Source: Rhodoferax sp. WC2427 (GTDB lineage Bacteria > Pseudomonadota > Gammaproteobacteria > Burkholderiales > Burkholderiaceae_C). From it: a stretch of DNA of 64,000 nt. The stretch is taken from positions 1,674,001 to 1,738,000 of the forward strand of contig NZ_CP162006.1 of the NCBI RefSeq assembly GCF_040822085.1, read 5' to 3'. The translations under genes were made by a program, and so were the position numbers. The notes under the pieces were generated by a model. The model did no database searches. It was not told the DNA's origin and saw nothing but the letters and a program-made list of their open reading frames with translations. This document shows positions 1 to 7,390 of this stretch, piece by piece. Positions within the stretch are counted from its first letter, which is position 1. The number at the start of each line of letters is the position of its first letter.

Positions 1-1463
1 TCGATGTCCTGGTAGGCGCCGTGCACCAGGGCGGGCGTGCTGCGGCGCAGGGCCAGCAGGCGGCGGTGGTGGTGGTAGATGGACTGCGGGTCGGCGGTTT
101 GGGCCGCGGCGTTCCAGTCGGGGTAGTCGGGGTTCACGGCCAGCCAGGGGGTGCCGGTGGTGAAGCCCGCGTGGGCATCGGCGCTCCATTGCATGGGGGT
201 GCGGGCGTGGTCGCGGCTGGTTTCACGCAGGTGGGCCAGGTACTCGGCGGCGGGCACCTGGCCGGTCTCGACCAGCATGCGCCAGTTGCCTTTGACCTCC
301 ACGTCGTCGTACTGTTCGATGCGCTCGAACGGGTAGTTGGCCATGCCCAGCTCGTCGCCCTGGTACAAAAACGGCGTGGCGCGCTGCGTCAGCGTGAGGG
401 TGGCCAGGGCCTTGGCCGACAGGGCGCGCCAGGCCGGGCGGTCGTCGCCGAAGTGGGACACGGCGCGCGGGTTGTCGTGGTTGCCCAGAAAGGCGGCGTT
501 CCAGCCGTGGCTGCCGCCGGTCTGGTCGATGCGGGTGTACACGGCCTTGAGCTGGGGCAGCGTCCAGGGGATCTTGCGCCAGTTGTCGCGGTCCAGCCGC
601 ACGATGTCGAAGTGGAACACCATGCTCAGCTCGCCCCGGCGCGCGTCGGTAAACAGTGGGGCGGCGGCAAAGTCCACGCCAAAGGCCTCGCCCACGGCCA
701 CCGCGCCGTAGGGAGCCAGCACCTCGCGGTGCATGTCCTGCAGGTACTGGTGCACGCGCGGGCCGCTGGCGTAGACGGCCTCGGGGTGGGCCAGGTGCTC
801 GGGCGGCAGGTTGGGCAGGCCGTCTTGCTTGGAGATGAAGGGGATCACGTCCATGCGGAACCCGGCCACGCCTTTGTCGAGCCAGAAGCGCATCACCTCG
901 TAGACCTCGTGGCGCACGGCGGGGTTTTCCCAGTTCAGGTCGGGCTGCTTGGTGGCGAAGTAGTGCAGGTAGTACTGGCCGGTGTGCGCGTCCCACTGCC
1001 AGGCAGAGCCGCCGAAGAACGAGGGGTAGTTGTTGGGCGGGCCGCCGTCTACCGGGTCGCGCCAGATGTAGTAATCGCGGTAGGGGTTGTCACGGGATTG
1101 GCGGCTTTGCTGGAACCAGGCGTGCTCGTCGCTGCTGTGGTTGACCACCAGGTCGATGATGAGCTGGATGCCGCGTGCCTTCAGCCCGGCCAGCAGGTGG
1201 TCGAAGTCGGCCATGCTGCCAAACTCGGCCATCACCTGGCGGTAGTCGCGGATGTCGTAGCCGTTGTCGGCGTTGGGGCTGTCAAAGTGCGGGCTCAGCC
1301 ACACCACGTCCACGCCCAGTTCTTGGAGGTAATCCAGCTTGGCGCGGATGCCGTTCAGGTCGCCTATGCCGTCGCCGTTGCTGTCCATGAAGGAGCGTGG
1401 GTAGATCTGGTACACCACGGCATCCTTCCACCAGGCAGCGTTTGAAAGTGGGCGTTTTTCCAT
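1..1463 (-). CDS. alpha-glucosidase, GH13 family (3' end cut by window edge)
   Basis: Glycoside hydrolase family 13 enzyme, probably an exo-acting cytoplasmic alpha-glucosidase (maltose, isomaltose, sucrose or trehalose-derived sugars). The reverse-strand reading begins MEKRPLSNAAWWKDAVVYQIYP, continues with the typical SFMDSNGDGIGDLNGI segment, and carries the four conserved GH13 regions: DLVVNH near residue 104, GFRMDVI with the nucleophile Asp205, the acid/base Glu in a GEAFG motif, and GNHDNPR. No signal peptide is present. The start ATG at 1461-1463 is preceded by a modest purine stretch. About 488 codons are in the window; family members are usually about 540-560 residues, so a short C-terminal part is missing off the left edge. 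Substrate cannot be told from sequence alone. Confidence 0.9.
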   Translation of the reverse strand, partial: MEKRPLSNAAWWKDAVVYQIYPRSFMDSNGDGIGDLNGIRAKLDYLQELGVDVVWLSPHFDSPNADNGYDIRDYRQVMAEFGSMADFDHLLAGLKARGIQLIIDLVVNHSSDEHAWFQQSRQSRDNPYRDYYIWRDPVDGGPPNNYPSFFGGSAWQWDAHTGQYYLHYFATKQPDLNWENPAVRHEVYEVMRFWLDKGVAGFRMDVIPFISKQDGLPNLPPEHLAHPEAVYASGPRVHQYLQDMHREVLAPYGAVAVGEAFGVDFAAAPLFTDARRGELSMVFHFDIVRLDRDNWRKIPWTLPQLKAVYTRIDQTGGSHGWNAAFLGNHDNPRAVSHFGDDRPAWRALSAKALATLTLTQRATPFLYQGDELGMANYPFERIEQYDDVEVKGNWRMLVETGQVPAAEYLAHLRETSRDHARTPMQWSADAHAGFTTGTPWLAVNPDYPDWNAAAQTADPQSIYHHHRRLLALRRSTPALVHGAYQDI

Positions 1464-1524
1464 GGCGGTGTTTCCGATTTTTGGGGCAGTTTAGCGCAGA
1501 GTACAGGGCTTTTGTGATGTGCAT

Positions 1525-1554
1525 AAAATAGGCGGTTTACGCTCTGTGTGTAAA
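1525..1554 (-). promoter_or_regulatory. possible sigma70 promoter of the alpha-glucosidase gene
   Basis: Reading the minus strand, TTTACA (1549-1554) is followed after 18 bases by TATTTT (1525-1530), about 60 bases ahead of the GH13 start codon. The -35 region lies in a small inverted repeat (GTTTAC/GTAAAG) that could be an operator. Weak matches, so only a candidate. Confidence 0.3.
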
Positions 1555-1558
1555 GACT

Positions 1559-1587
1559 TTTAGCTATATTTTTGGTAGTAAATGCCG
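1559..1587. repeat. short interspersed palindromic repeat (AGCTA type)
   Basis: The segment AGCTATATTTTTGGTAGTAA belongs to the family of short imperfect palindromes seen about fifteen times in this window, built on AGCTA...TAGC-type half sites around an AT-rich centre. Here it lies in the divergent gap just ahead of the patatin-like gene. Confidence 0.5.
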
Positions 1588-1591
1588 GGGC

Positions 1592-2518
1592 GTGTTTCTT
1601 ATGATCTTTTTTCCTCTGGCCACTGTCGGTCGGCGCCGTGTGGCCGTGGGCCTGTTGGCGGCCTTGCTGGCGGGCTGCGGCACGGCCCCGGTCGAGCCGA
1701 ACCCGCCACCCGCCACCAACCCGCCCGCTGCCAAACGCCTGCCGCGCATCGGCCTGGCGCTGGGCGGCGGTGCAGCGCGCGGTTTTGCGCATGTGGGCGT
1801 GGTGCAGGTGCTGGAAGAGGCGGGCATCCGCCCGGACCTGGTGGTGGGCACCTCGGCGGGCAGCCTGGTGGCATCGCTGTACGCCAGCGGCAAGAGCGGC
1901 GCGCAGATGCAGCAGGTGGCCGAGACCATGGAAGAGGCCGCGTTCACCGACTGGACCCTGCCCATCTTCAGCCGCGGCGTGCTGCGCGGCGACGCGCTGG
2001 CCCGCTACGTCAACGCCCAGGTGGCGAACCGCCCGATCGAGCGCATGCCGCTGCCCCTGGGCGTGGTGGCCACCGACCTGAACAGCGGCGAGGCCGTGCT
2101 GTTCCAGCGCGGCGATACCGGCACGGCGGTGCGGGCTTCCAGTGCGGTGCCCGCCGTGTTCCAGCCGGTGAAGATTGGCGGGCATGAGTACGTCGACGGC
2201 GGCCTGGTCGCCCCGGTGCCGGTGGGCTTTGCCCGGCAGATGGGGGCCGAGCTGGTGATCGCGGTGGACATCTCCAGCGCCCCTGAGGGCAACCCGGCCG
2301 ATGGCACGCTGCAAATCCTGCTGCAGACCTTTGCCATCATGGGCAAAAGCATCAACAGCTTCGCGCTGCGCGAGGCCGACGTGTTGGTGCGCCCGGTGCT
2401 GCTGGGCATGACCAGCGCCGACTTCGGCGGCCGCCGCCGGGCCATCGAGGCGGGGCGGGCAGCGATGCTGCAGGCGCTACCGGCGCTGCGGGCGGCGATG
2501 CTTGCAAAATCAAAATAG
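1592..2518 (+). CDS. patatin-like phospholipase family lipoprotein
   Basis: Predicted serine lipid acyl hydrolase of the bacterial patatin/RssA-like family, 308 residues. It has an N-terminal membrane segment ending in a lipobox (LLAGC, Cys29), so the protein is probably a lipoprotein. A proline-rich linker follows, then the patatin domain: glycine-rich oxyanion loop GGGAARG (58-64), nucleophile elbow GTSAGS with Ser88, and the catalytic Asp in DGG (Asp202). The GTG at 1592 and the ATG at 1601 are both possible starts; neither has a strong Shine-Dalgarno, and both preserve the lipoprotein signal. It stands alone between the divergent alpha-glucosidase and the convergent phasin gene. The lipid substrate is unknown. 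Confidence 0.88.
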   Translation: MFLMIFFPLATVGRRRVAVGLLAALLAGCGTAPVEPNPPPATNPPAAKRLPRIGLALGGGAARGFAHVGVVQVLEEAGIRPDLVVGTSAGSLVASLYASGKSGAQMQQVAETMEEAAFTDWTLPIFSRGVLRGDALARYVNAQVANRPIERMPLPLGVVATDLNSGEAVLFQRGDTGTAVRASSAVPAVFQPVKIGGHEYVDGGLVAPVPVGFARQMGAELVIAVDISSAPEGNPADGTLQILLQTFAIMGKSINSFALREADVLVRPVLLGMTSADFGGRRRAIEAGRAAMLQALPALRAAMLAKSK

Positions 2519-2570
2519 TCCAGGTACTCAACCAGTTCCCACGCAGCGTGACAAACGCGCCTTCCAGACG

Positions 2571-2600
2571 AAAAAAAGCCCCGTCTTGCGGACGGGGCTT
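2571..2600 (-). terminator. intrinsic terminator of the phasin gene
   Basis: A perfect 10-bp stem AAGCCCCGTC/GACGGGGCTT (2576-2585 and 2591-2600) with a 5-base loop. On the minus strand it is followed by a run of T, as expected for termination of the phasin transcript about 110 bases after its stop codon. Read on the plus strand, the T-tract is too short to be convincing. Confidence 0.8.
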
Positions 2601-2706
2601 TGAAGGATTCCTGAGCCTGATGGCATCGAAGGAACCCGAGGAGACGACTGGAGAGAACCGGGGTTCCCAAAAGTGTCTTGCGGGTCTGCGGGCAGACCCG
2701 GCGTAA

Positions 2707-3261
2707 TTAACGCTTCTTGGTGGCAGCAGCGGCGGTGGTGCCAGCAGCGGACACGGCCTGGGCAGCTACAGCCTTGAAGTTGGCTTCGGCAGCGTCAGAA
2801 GCTTGCTTGACAGCCTTTTGAACGGATTCAAAAGCGTTGTTGGCAGCAGTCACGGCGCTCTTCATCACGGCCACGGCAGGCTCGGAACCGGCAGGTGCGT
2901 TCTTGGTGGCGGACTCGATCAGGCCAGCAATCTTCTTTTGGGCTTCAGCGGATTGGCCTTCAACAGCCTTGCTGAACTCAGAGCTGGTGCCCTGGGCGAT
3001 GTCATACAGGTGACGGCTGTAAGCAGCGGTCTTTTCGGCCAAAGGCTGCAGCAGGCTGGCTTGCAGAGCCAACAGTTCTTGTGCGTCTTTCACGCTCAGA
3101 ACGGCTTGCGAGTGGCTGGAAGCTTCGGACAAAGCAGCCTTGGAAGCGCTCAGGTTCAGTTCGACCAGCTTTTCCACGCCTTCGAAAGCCTTGGTGGTCA
3201 GACCAAACAGGGTTTCAACGGTAGCCTTGTGCGAAGCCAGGATTTGTTCAGTAGTCATCAT
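2707..3261 (-). CDS. phaP: phasin (polyhydroxyalkanoate granule-associated protein)
   Basis: Small amphipathic, Ala/Gln/Lys-rich helical protein of 184 residues matching the PhaP phasin family (Phasin_2): [21 protein letters not shown] at the start, long helices, and a Lys/Ala-rich tail ending AAATKKR. Phasins coat polyhydroxybutyrate granules and control their number and size. The start is set by GGAG located 8 bases before the first of two consecutive ATG codons. The gene has a good sigma70 promoter with two PhaR-type operator palindromes (3329-3402) and its own terminator, so it is monocistronic and probably induced when PHB accumulates and titrates PhaR. No other pha gene is in the window. 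Confidence 0.93.
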   Translation of the reverse strand: MMTTEQILASHKATVETLFGLTTKAFEGVEKLVELNLSASKAALSEASSHSQAVLSVKDAQELLALQASLLQPLAEKTAAYSRHLYDIAQGTSSEFSKAVEGQSAEAQKKIAGLIESATKNAPAGSEPAVAVMKSAVTAANNAFESVQKAVKQASDAAEANFKAVAAQAVSAAGTTAAAATKKR

Positions 3262-3328
3262 GTCAATATCTCCAGTTTAAAAAAAAGAAAAGGTTGCTAT
3301 CTGCTCTGACTTAGTCCGTTACCGGTTA

Positions 3329-3402
3329 TGTTGCAGTGCAGCATGGAATAAATTATAGGCCGTCCATTGCGGCTTGCAATAGGCGTTTGCTGCACCGCAG
3401 CA
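3329..3402 (-). promoter_or_regulatory. phasin promoter with two PhaR-type operators
   Basis: Minus-strand promoter: TTGCAA (3374-3379), 16-base spacer, consensus TATAAT (3352-3357). Site A, TGTTGCAGTGCAGCA (3329-3343), lies at the expected transcription start. Site B, TGCTGCACCGCAGCA (3388-3402), is a perfect dyad just upstream of the -35. Both fit the CTGC-N3-GCAG pattern reported for the PHB-responsive repressor PhaR. Site B also lies upstream of the divergent deacetylase-like gene, so that gene could be co-regulated. Confidence 0.65.
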
Positions 3403-3447
3403 TTCTAGAGATTCGACTCTATCGCCGGACAAATTCACCCAATAGAC

Positions 3448-4398
3448 ATGTTTCTCATGCGCGCATATTACTCGGACCACTTTGTTCTGCCCCTGCCCGA
3501 AGGCCACCGTTTTCCGATGGCCAAGTACCAAATGCTGCGCGACCGCGTGGCTGTGGAACTGCCCGGTGTGCAGATGCAACCGGCTCCGCGCGCCAGCGAC
3601 GGCGAGCTGGCACTGGCCCACCATCCGGCCTATATCCGGGCCATTGCCGATGGCAGTATCCAGCAGCTCCACCCAGCGGCCATGCGGGAAATCGGCTTCC
3701 CGTGGAGTGAGGCGATGGTGGAGCGTTCGCGGCGGTCGGCCGGGGCCACGGTGGCCGCGGTCCGCGACGCGTTGGCCGGCCACGGCATTGCCGCCAATAT
3801 GGCCGGTGGCACCCACCATGCCACGGCCGACAAGGGCGGCGGATTCTGTGTTTTCAATGATGCAGCCGTGGCCGCGCGGGTCGCGCAGGCCGAGTGGGGC
3901 CGCCAACACCGCCAGCCTTTGCAGGTGGCCGTGGTGGATTTGGACGTGCACCAAGGTAACGGAACGGCACATATTTTTCAAAACGATACAAGTGTTTTCA
4001 CCCTCTCGCTGCACGGCGAAAAGAATTTTCCGTTCCGCAAGGAGGCCAGCGACCTGGACGTGGCCTTGCCCGATGGCTGCGGTGACGACGCCTACATGGA
4101 AGCGCTGGAAACAGCGCTGGACCACCTGGCGCAGCGTTTTGCGCCCGGGCTGGTGATCTACCTGGCCGGTGCCGACCCGTTCGAGGGCGACCGGCTGGGC
4201 CGCCTGAAGCTCTCGTTTGACGGCCTGCAAGCCCGCGATCGCCGGGTCTTCGACTGGGCCTGGCAGCGCCGCGTGCCGCTGGCCTTTGCCATGGCGGGGG
4301 GCTACGGCGTGCGCATTGAAGAGACGGTGCAGGTGCAGATCAACACCTACACCGTGGCCCTGGAGTACGCCAAGCGCTATGCGCAGCCAGGGCGGTAG
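3448..4398 (+). CDS. histone deacetylase-like (acetoin utilization type) amidohydrolase
   Basis: Zinc-dependent deacetylase of the arginase/HDAC fold, 316 residues, slightly shorter than typical family members. Seen directly: the active-site GGTHHA motif with the His-His pair 123-124, the metal-binding DLDVHQGNG segment (Asp166, His168) and the third ligand in GADP (Asp243). A glycine-rich AGGYG motif occurs near the C-terminus. Bacterial members deacetylate acetylpolyamines, small acetyl-amides or acetyl-lysine; the substrate here is unknown. It is divergent from phaP and shares its promoter region, including the PhaR-type palindrome, so expression may be tied to carbon storage or acetyl-CoA status. 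ATG codons at 3448 and 3457 are both possible starts. Confidence 0.88.
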   Translation: MFLMRAYYSDHFVLPLPEGHRFPMAKYQMLRDRVAVELPGVQMQPAPRASDGELALAHHPAYIRAIADGSIQQLHPAAMREIGFPWSEAMVERSRRSAGATVAAVRDALAGHGIAANMAGGTHHATADKGGGFCVFNDAAVAARVAQAEWGRQHRQPLQVAVVDLDVHQGNGTAHIFQNDTSVFTLSLHGEKNFPFRKEASDLDVALPDGCGDDAYMEALETALDHLAQRFAPGLVIYLAGADPFEGDRLGRLKLSFDGLQARDRRVFDWAWQRRVPLAFAMAGGYGVRIEETVQVQINTYTVALEYAKRYAQPGR

Positions 4399-4466
4399 CT
4401 ATATGCTTTCTAGGTCGCTAGCGCCTACTGGATAAGCGTAAGCAGCTATTTATTTTGTAGCAATAC
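4399..4466. repeat. interspersed palindromic repeat copy
   Basis: Contains GCGCCTACTGGATAAGCGTA followed by AGCAGCTATTTATTTTGTAG, i.e. both halves of the recurring element: a GATAAGCGTA/GGGCGT-like part and an AGCTA...TAGC palindrome. It fills the gap between the convergent deacetylase and azoreductase genes, where it may act as a weak bidirectional terminator. Confidence 0.6.
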
Positions 4467-4468
4467 TT

Positions 4469-5083
4469 TTAAGCAGCCAGCGCCTCGATTTCTTTGGTGG
4501 CCGAGGCCAGCGCAGCGGCTTTGGCATCCGGGCCCATGGCTACGCCCTCGGCGCGTACGAAGCGCACGTCGGTGATGCCCAAAAAGCCGAACACCACGCT
4601 GAGGTAGCTTTCCTGGTGTTCCATGGCGCGGCCACCTTCAGAGGCAGAGTACACGCCACCGCGGCCCAGAGCCACGATCACGGTCTTGCCACCGGCCAGG
4701 CCGACGGGCCCGGTTTCGGTGTACTTGAAGGTGCGGCCAGCCTGGCAGATGCGGTCGATCCAGGCCTTGAGCTGGGTGGGGATGGTGAAGTTGTATAGCG
4801 GCGCGCCAATCACGACCACGTCGGCCGCCAGGAATTGCAGCACCAGCTGCTCAGAGATGGCGTTTTCTGCACGCTGCGCCGGGCTCAGGGCGGCATCGGT
4901 GGGGGGCATGCGGAAACCCAGTGATTCGGCGGACAGGTGGCTGGGCGTGGCCACGGCCAGGTCCAGGTGCTCGACCGTGGTGCCGGGGTTGCTGGCTTGC
5001 CACTGCGCGCTGATCTGGGCGGTGAGGGTGCGGGTCACGGAGTTGGCGCCCAGGATGCTGGAGTCGATGTGCAGGAGTTTCAT
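4469..5083 (-). CDS. azoR: FMN-dependent NADH-azoreductase
   Basis: Flavodoxin-fold NADH:quinone/azo reductase of the AzoR (formerly AcpD) family, 204 residues. The N-terminal [19 protein letters not shown] phosphate-binding segment, the APLYNF motif and the GRGGVYS loop are characteristic FMN contacts. The start is the ATG at 5081-5083, giving the canonical MKLLHIDSS beginning; an in-frame GTG further upstream is unlikely. The enzyme is cytosolic and reduces quinones and azo dyes, probably protecting against electrophile stress. It is divergent from a LysR-type regulator, the usual arrangement for regulator and target. Confidence 0.92.
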   Translation of the reverse strand: MKLLHIDSSILGANSVTRTLTAQISAQWQASNPGTTVEHLDLAVATPSHLSAESLGFRMPPTDAALSPAQRAENAISEQLVLQFLAADVVVIGAPLYNFTIPTQLKAWIDRICQAGRTFKYTETGPVGLAGGKTVIVALGRGGVYSASEGGRAMEHQESYLSVVFGFLGITDVRFVRAEGVAMGPDAKAAALASATKEIEALAA

Positions 5084-5172
5084 AAGGTGTACCAGAGGTG
5101 GAGCCACAAATGTGGCGATGGATAGAGTTTCTCACCACTCCAATGCTTCGATAAGTGGGTGAAAATGCACTA

Positions 5173-5196
5173 CATCGTCCTGCTGGTGGGACGATG
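5173..5196 (+). promoter_or_regulatory. inverted repeat in the azoR/lysR leader
   Basis: Perfect 8-bp arms CATCGTCC (5173-5180) and GGACGATG (5189-5196) with an 8-base spacer, ending immediately before the GGAG Shine-Dalgarno of the LysR gene. It could be a regulator-binding dyad or an mRNA hairpin limiting regulator translation. Confidence 0.4.
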
Positions 5197-5206
5197 GAGC
5201 CCCAAC

Positions 5207-6115
5207 ATGCAGGATCTGAACGACATGGCTTACTTTGCCGAGGTGGTGGAGCGGGGTGGATTCGCCGCCGCCGGGCGGGCGCTGGGTTTGCCAAAATCCC
5301 GGCTGTCGCGCCGGGTGGCCGAGCTGGAGGCCCGGCTGGGCGTGCGCCTGCTGCAACGCACCACCCGCAAGCTGTCGCTGACCGAGGTGGGCGAGGTCTA
5401 CCACCGCCACTGCATGGCCATGCGCGACCAGGCCGATGCGGCGGCCGATGCCGTGGCCCAGGCGCAAACCGAGCCGCGCGGCACCATTCGCATCGCTTGC
5501 CCGGTGACCTTGGCGCAAACCACATTGGGCCAGGTGATGCCGATGTTTCTGGCGCGCTACCCGCTGGTCAAGGTGGACATGCGGGTCAGCAACCGGGTGG
5601 TGGACCTGGTGGAAGAGGGCGTGGACGTGGCCCTGCGGGTGCGGCTGACACTGGACGACAGCGGCACCCTGGTGGTGAAAAGCTTTGGCATGGCCCACTC
5701 GCTGCTGGTGGCCAGTCCGCAACAGCTCGAGCGCCAGGGCCCGCCCGCCACGGTGGAGGATTTGGCGCGGCTGGATTCGGTCAGCATGTCGGCCAGCGAC
5801 GGACGGGCCGTGTGGCACCTGCTGGGGCCGGACGGCGAGATCCGCACTGTGTCGCACCAGCCGCGCTATGTGGCCGACGACTTGCTGACCCTGAAACTGG
5901 CGGTGCTGGGCGGCACCGGCATCAGCGTGCTGCCCGCCTACATGTGTGCCGACGAAATCCGCCACGGCCAGTTGGTGCCTGTGCTGCCCGGCTGGGCCCC
6001 GCACCCGGGGGTGTTCCACGCGGTTTTTCCGTCGCGCCGGGGCATGGTGCCCGCGGTGCGGCGGTTTCTGGATTTCCTGGAAGAGCACCATTTGAACGAT
6101 GGGCTCCAGGCTTGA
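5207..6115 (+). CDS. LysR family transcriptional regulator
   Basis: 302-residue LysR-type regulator. The N-terminal winged HTH (MQDLNDMAYFAEVVERGGF ... LSRRVAELEARLGVRLLQRTTR) is followed by the periplasmic-binding-like effector domain. The start at 5207 is chosen because it gives the canonical LysR N-terminus and has GGAG 7-8 bases upstream; a longer reading from 5159 would add 16 atypical residues through the leader hairpin. It is divergent from azoR and therefore likely its regulator, responding to a quinone or electrophile. Effector unknown. Confidence 0.9.
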   Translation: MQDLNDMAYFAEVVERGGFAAAGRALGLPKSRLSRRVAELEARLGVRLLQRTTRKLSLTEVGEVYHRHCMAMRDQADAAADAVAQAQTEPRGTIRIACPVTLAQTTLGQVMPMFLARYPLVKVDMRVSNRVVDLVEEGVDVALRVRLTLDDSGTLVVKSFGMAHSLLVASPQQLERQGPPATVEDLARLDSVSMSASDGRAVWHLLGPDGEIRTVSHQPRYVADDLLTLKLAVLGGTGISVLPAYMCADEIRHGQLVPVLPGWAPHPGVFHAVFPSRRGMVPAVRRFLDFLEEHHLNDGLQA

Positions 6116-6141
6116 ATGGCCTGTAGCGGTGGAGGTAAATT

Positions 6142-6182
6142 TGTCGAATATATTTGACATTATGGAAGCCAAGAGTTAGTCT
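6142..6182 (+). promoter_or_regulatory. palindromic operator and promoter of the XRE/AbiEii pair
   Basis: TGTCGAATATATTTGACA (6142-6159) is an 18-bp dyad matching its complement at 16 of 18 positions. Its right half forms the -35 TTGACA (6154-6159); 17 bases on lies a weak -10 (TAGTCT, 6177-6182). Transcription would start close to the ATG at 6189, so the mRNA may be nearly leaderless. The position is that expected for autorepression by the XRE protein. Confidence 0.6.
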
Positions 6183-6188
6183 GCAGGC

Positions 6189-6698
6189 ATGTCTCCACTG
6201 TTTGAAATGGGTGCTGCGGTCAGGGTTCGCCGAGCCGATATGGGCTTGACCCAATTGATGCTGGCCAAGCTCTGCGGTTTGTCGCGGGCTACCGTGAACC
6301 AGGTCGAGAGCGGCACGATCAAGGACCTCAGCATGGCACGGGCGTCCAGGCTGCTAGAGGCTTTGGGGTTATCCTTGGTGATCGCACCGCCCCGCCCCAG
6401 AGGGCGGTCCTCAGGCCCTGCATCCAGCCGGGCACTGGAGATTGCGGCACGTACCGCCAGCGTGAGTTACCGAACCTCGATGGATGCAGCCCAGCTCAAG
6501 GCTGTTTTGGTGGATGCTGCGCAAATATCCAGCGTACAGCCTCATCTGCATGCCCTGCTGGACGAAGCCCCGGTTTCCTTGCTGGCATCCGTGGTCGAAC
6601 AATTGCATGCCGAGGAAGGCGTGGAACGCGCATGCCTGTGGCAACGTATGCGCGAATTGGCCCACCAACTCATGAGCACCCGGGCGCTGTGGCAATGA
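6189..6698 (+). CDS. XRE-family HTH antitoxin/repressor, partner of AbiEii-like toxin
   Basis: 169-residue protein with an N-terminal Xre/Cro helix-turn-helix (about residues 5-60: AAVRVRRADMGLTQ ... GLSRATVNQVESG) and a Ser/Arg-rich linker leading to a helical C-terminal domain that I do not recognise. The ATGA overlap with the downstream nucleotidyltransferase gene shows translational coupling. The pair looks like an AbiE-type toxin-antitoxin module in which the usual AbiEi antitoxin is replaced by an XRE-type repressor; HTH proteins paired with DUF1814 toxins are common. The palindrome 30-47 bases upstream is the likely autoregulatory site. The antitoxin role is inferred from context. Confidence 0.75.
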   Translation: MSPLFEMGAAVRVRRADMGLTQLMLAKLCGLSRATVNQVESGTIKDLSMARASRLLEALGLSLVIAPPRPRGRSSGPASSRALEIAARTASVSYRTSMDAAQLKAVLVDAAQISSVQPHLHALLDEAPVSLLASVVEQLHAEEGVERACLWQRMRELAHQLMSTRALWQ

Positions 6699-7360
6699 GT
6701 GCGCTCGATATGGGACGGCCAGGGGTGTGGCAGCAGCTTTTCCCACATGCGCTGGTGCTGATGGCGCACCTGGAGAGGCAAACCCAACAGCCTGTCTGGA
6801 CCTTTGGCGGAGGCACGGTGCTGATGCTTCGCCTGGGTCACCGCCAGAGCAAAGACATCGACCTTTTTGTGCCGGATCCGCAGTACCTGGGCTATCTCAG
6901 CCCGCGCCTGAGCGACGTTGCAGAGCAGATCACCACAGACTACGAAGAAAACGCAGAATTCATCAAGTTGTTTCTACCCGCCGGGGAAATAGATATTGTG
7001 GTTGGCACTGCACTTACGCCACATCCGTTTGATGTGATGGAGTATGCGGGCAGAAACATCCGGGTCGAAACCAGCGCAGAAATCATCGCCAAAAAAATGT
7101 GGCACCGTGGCGACCGTGCCAAGGCACGTGATCTTTTTGATGTGTGTGCTGTTGCCGATGCAGAGCCGCAGGCCATAGCCCTGGCCGCTCCGTTTTTCAG
7201 CAGACACGGTGCTGCGTTTTTAGAGCGGCTGCAGGAACGTGCTGGCTTGGCCAAGGCAGAGTTTGAAGCGATTGACGCGCTTGGCTTTCAACGCTCTTTT
7301 GCCGATTGCCTGGACCAGGCACACCAACTGATAGGGCCACTGCTGCGTAAACCGGCTTGA
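6695..7360 (+). CDS. AbiEii/AbiGii (DUF1814) family nucleotidyltransferase toxin
   Basis: 221-residue minimal nucleotidyltransferase. The fold is diagnosed by GGGT (38-41), the metal-binding pair in DIDLF (Asp54, Asp56) and the third acidic residue in EIDIVV, followed by the AbiEii-type HRGDRAKARDLFDV segment. AbiEii toxins transfer nucleotides to RNA, for instance tRNA ends, and cause reversible growth arrest; AbiE modules give abortive phage infection. The start is the ATG overlapping the stop of the XRE gene (ATGA at 6695-6698); a longer in-frame start at 6632 would overlap the antitoxin unnecessarily. All key catalytic residues are present, so the toxin looks active. The target is unknown. 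Confidence 0.82.
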   Translation: MSALDMGRPGVWQQLFPHALVLMAHLERQTQQPVWTFGGGTVLMLRLGHRQSKDIDLFVPDPQYLGYLSPRLSDVAEQITTDYEENAEFIKLFLPAGEIDIVVGTALTPHPFDVMEYAGRNIRVETSAEIIAKKMWHRGDRAKARDLFDVCAVADAEPQAIALAAPFFSRHGAAFLERLQERAGLAKAEFEAIDALGFQRSFADCLDQAHQLIGPLLRKPA

Positions 7361-7390
7361 ACGCTGCCGTTTGCTCTGGGTCCGTAAACC

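Noticed and set aside
21..1445. Long plus-strand open frame opposite the alpha-glucosidase gene
   Set aside because: Val/Gly/Ala/His-rich reading with no domain; it is the antisense shadow of a clear GH13 gene in high-GC DNA.
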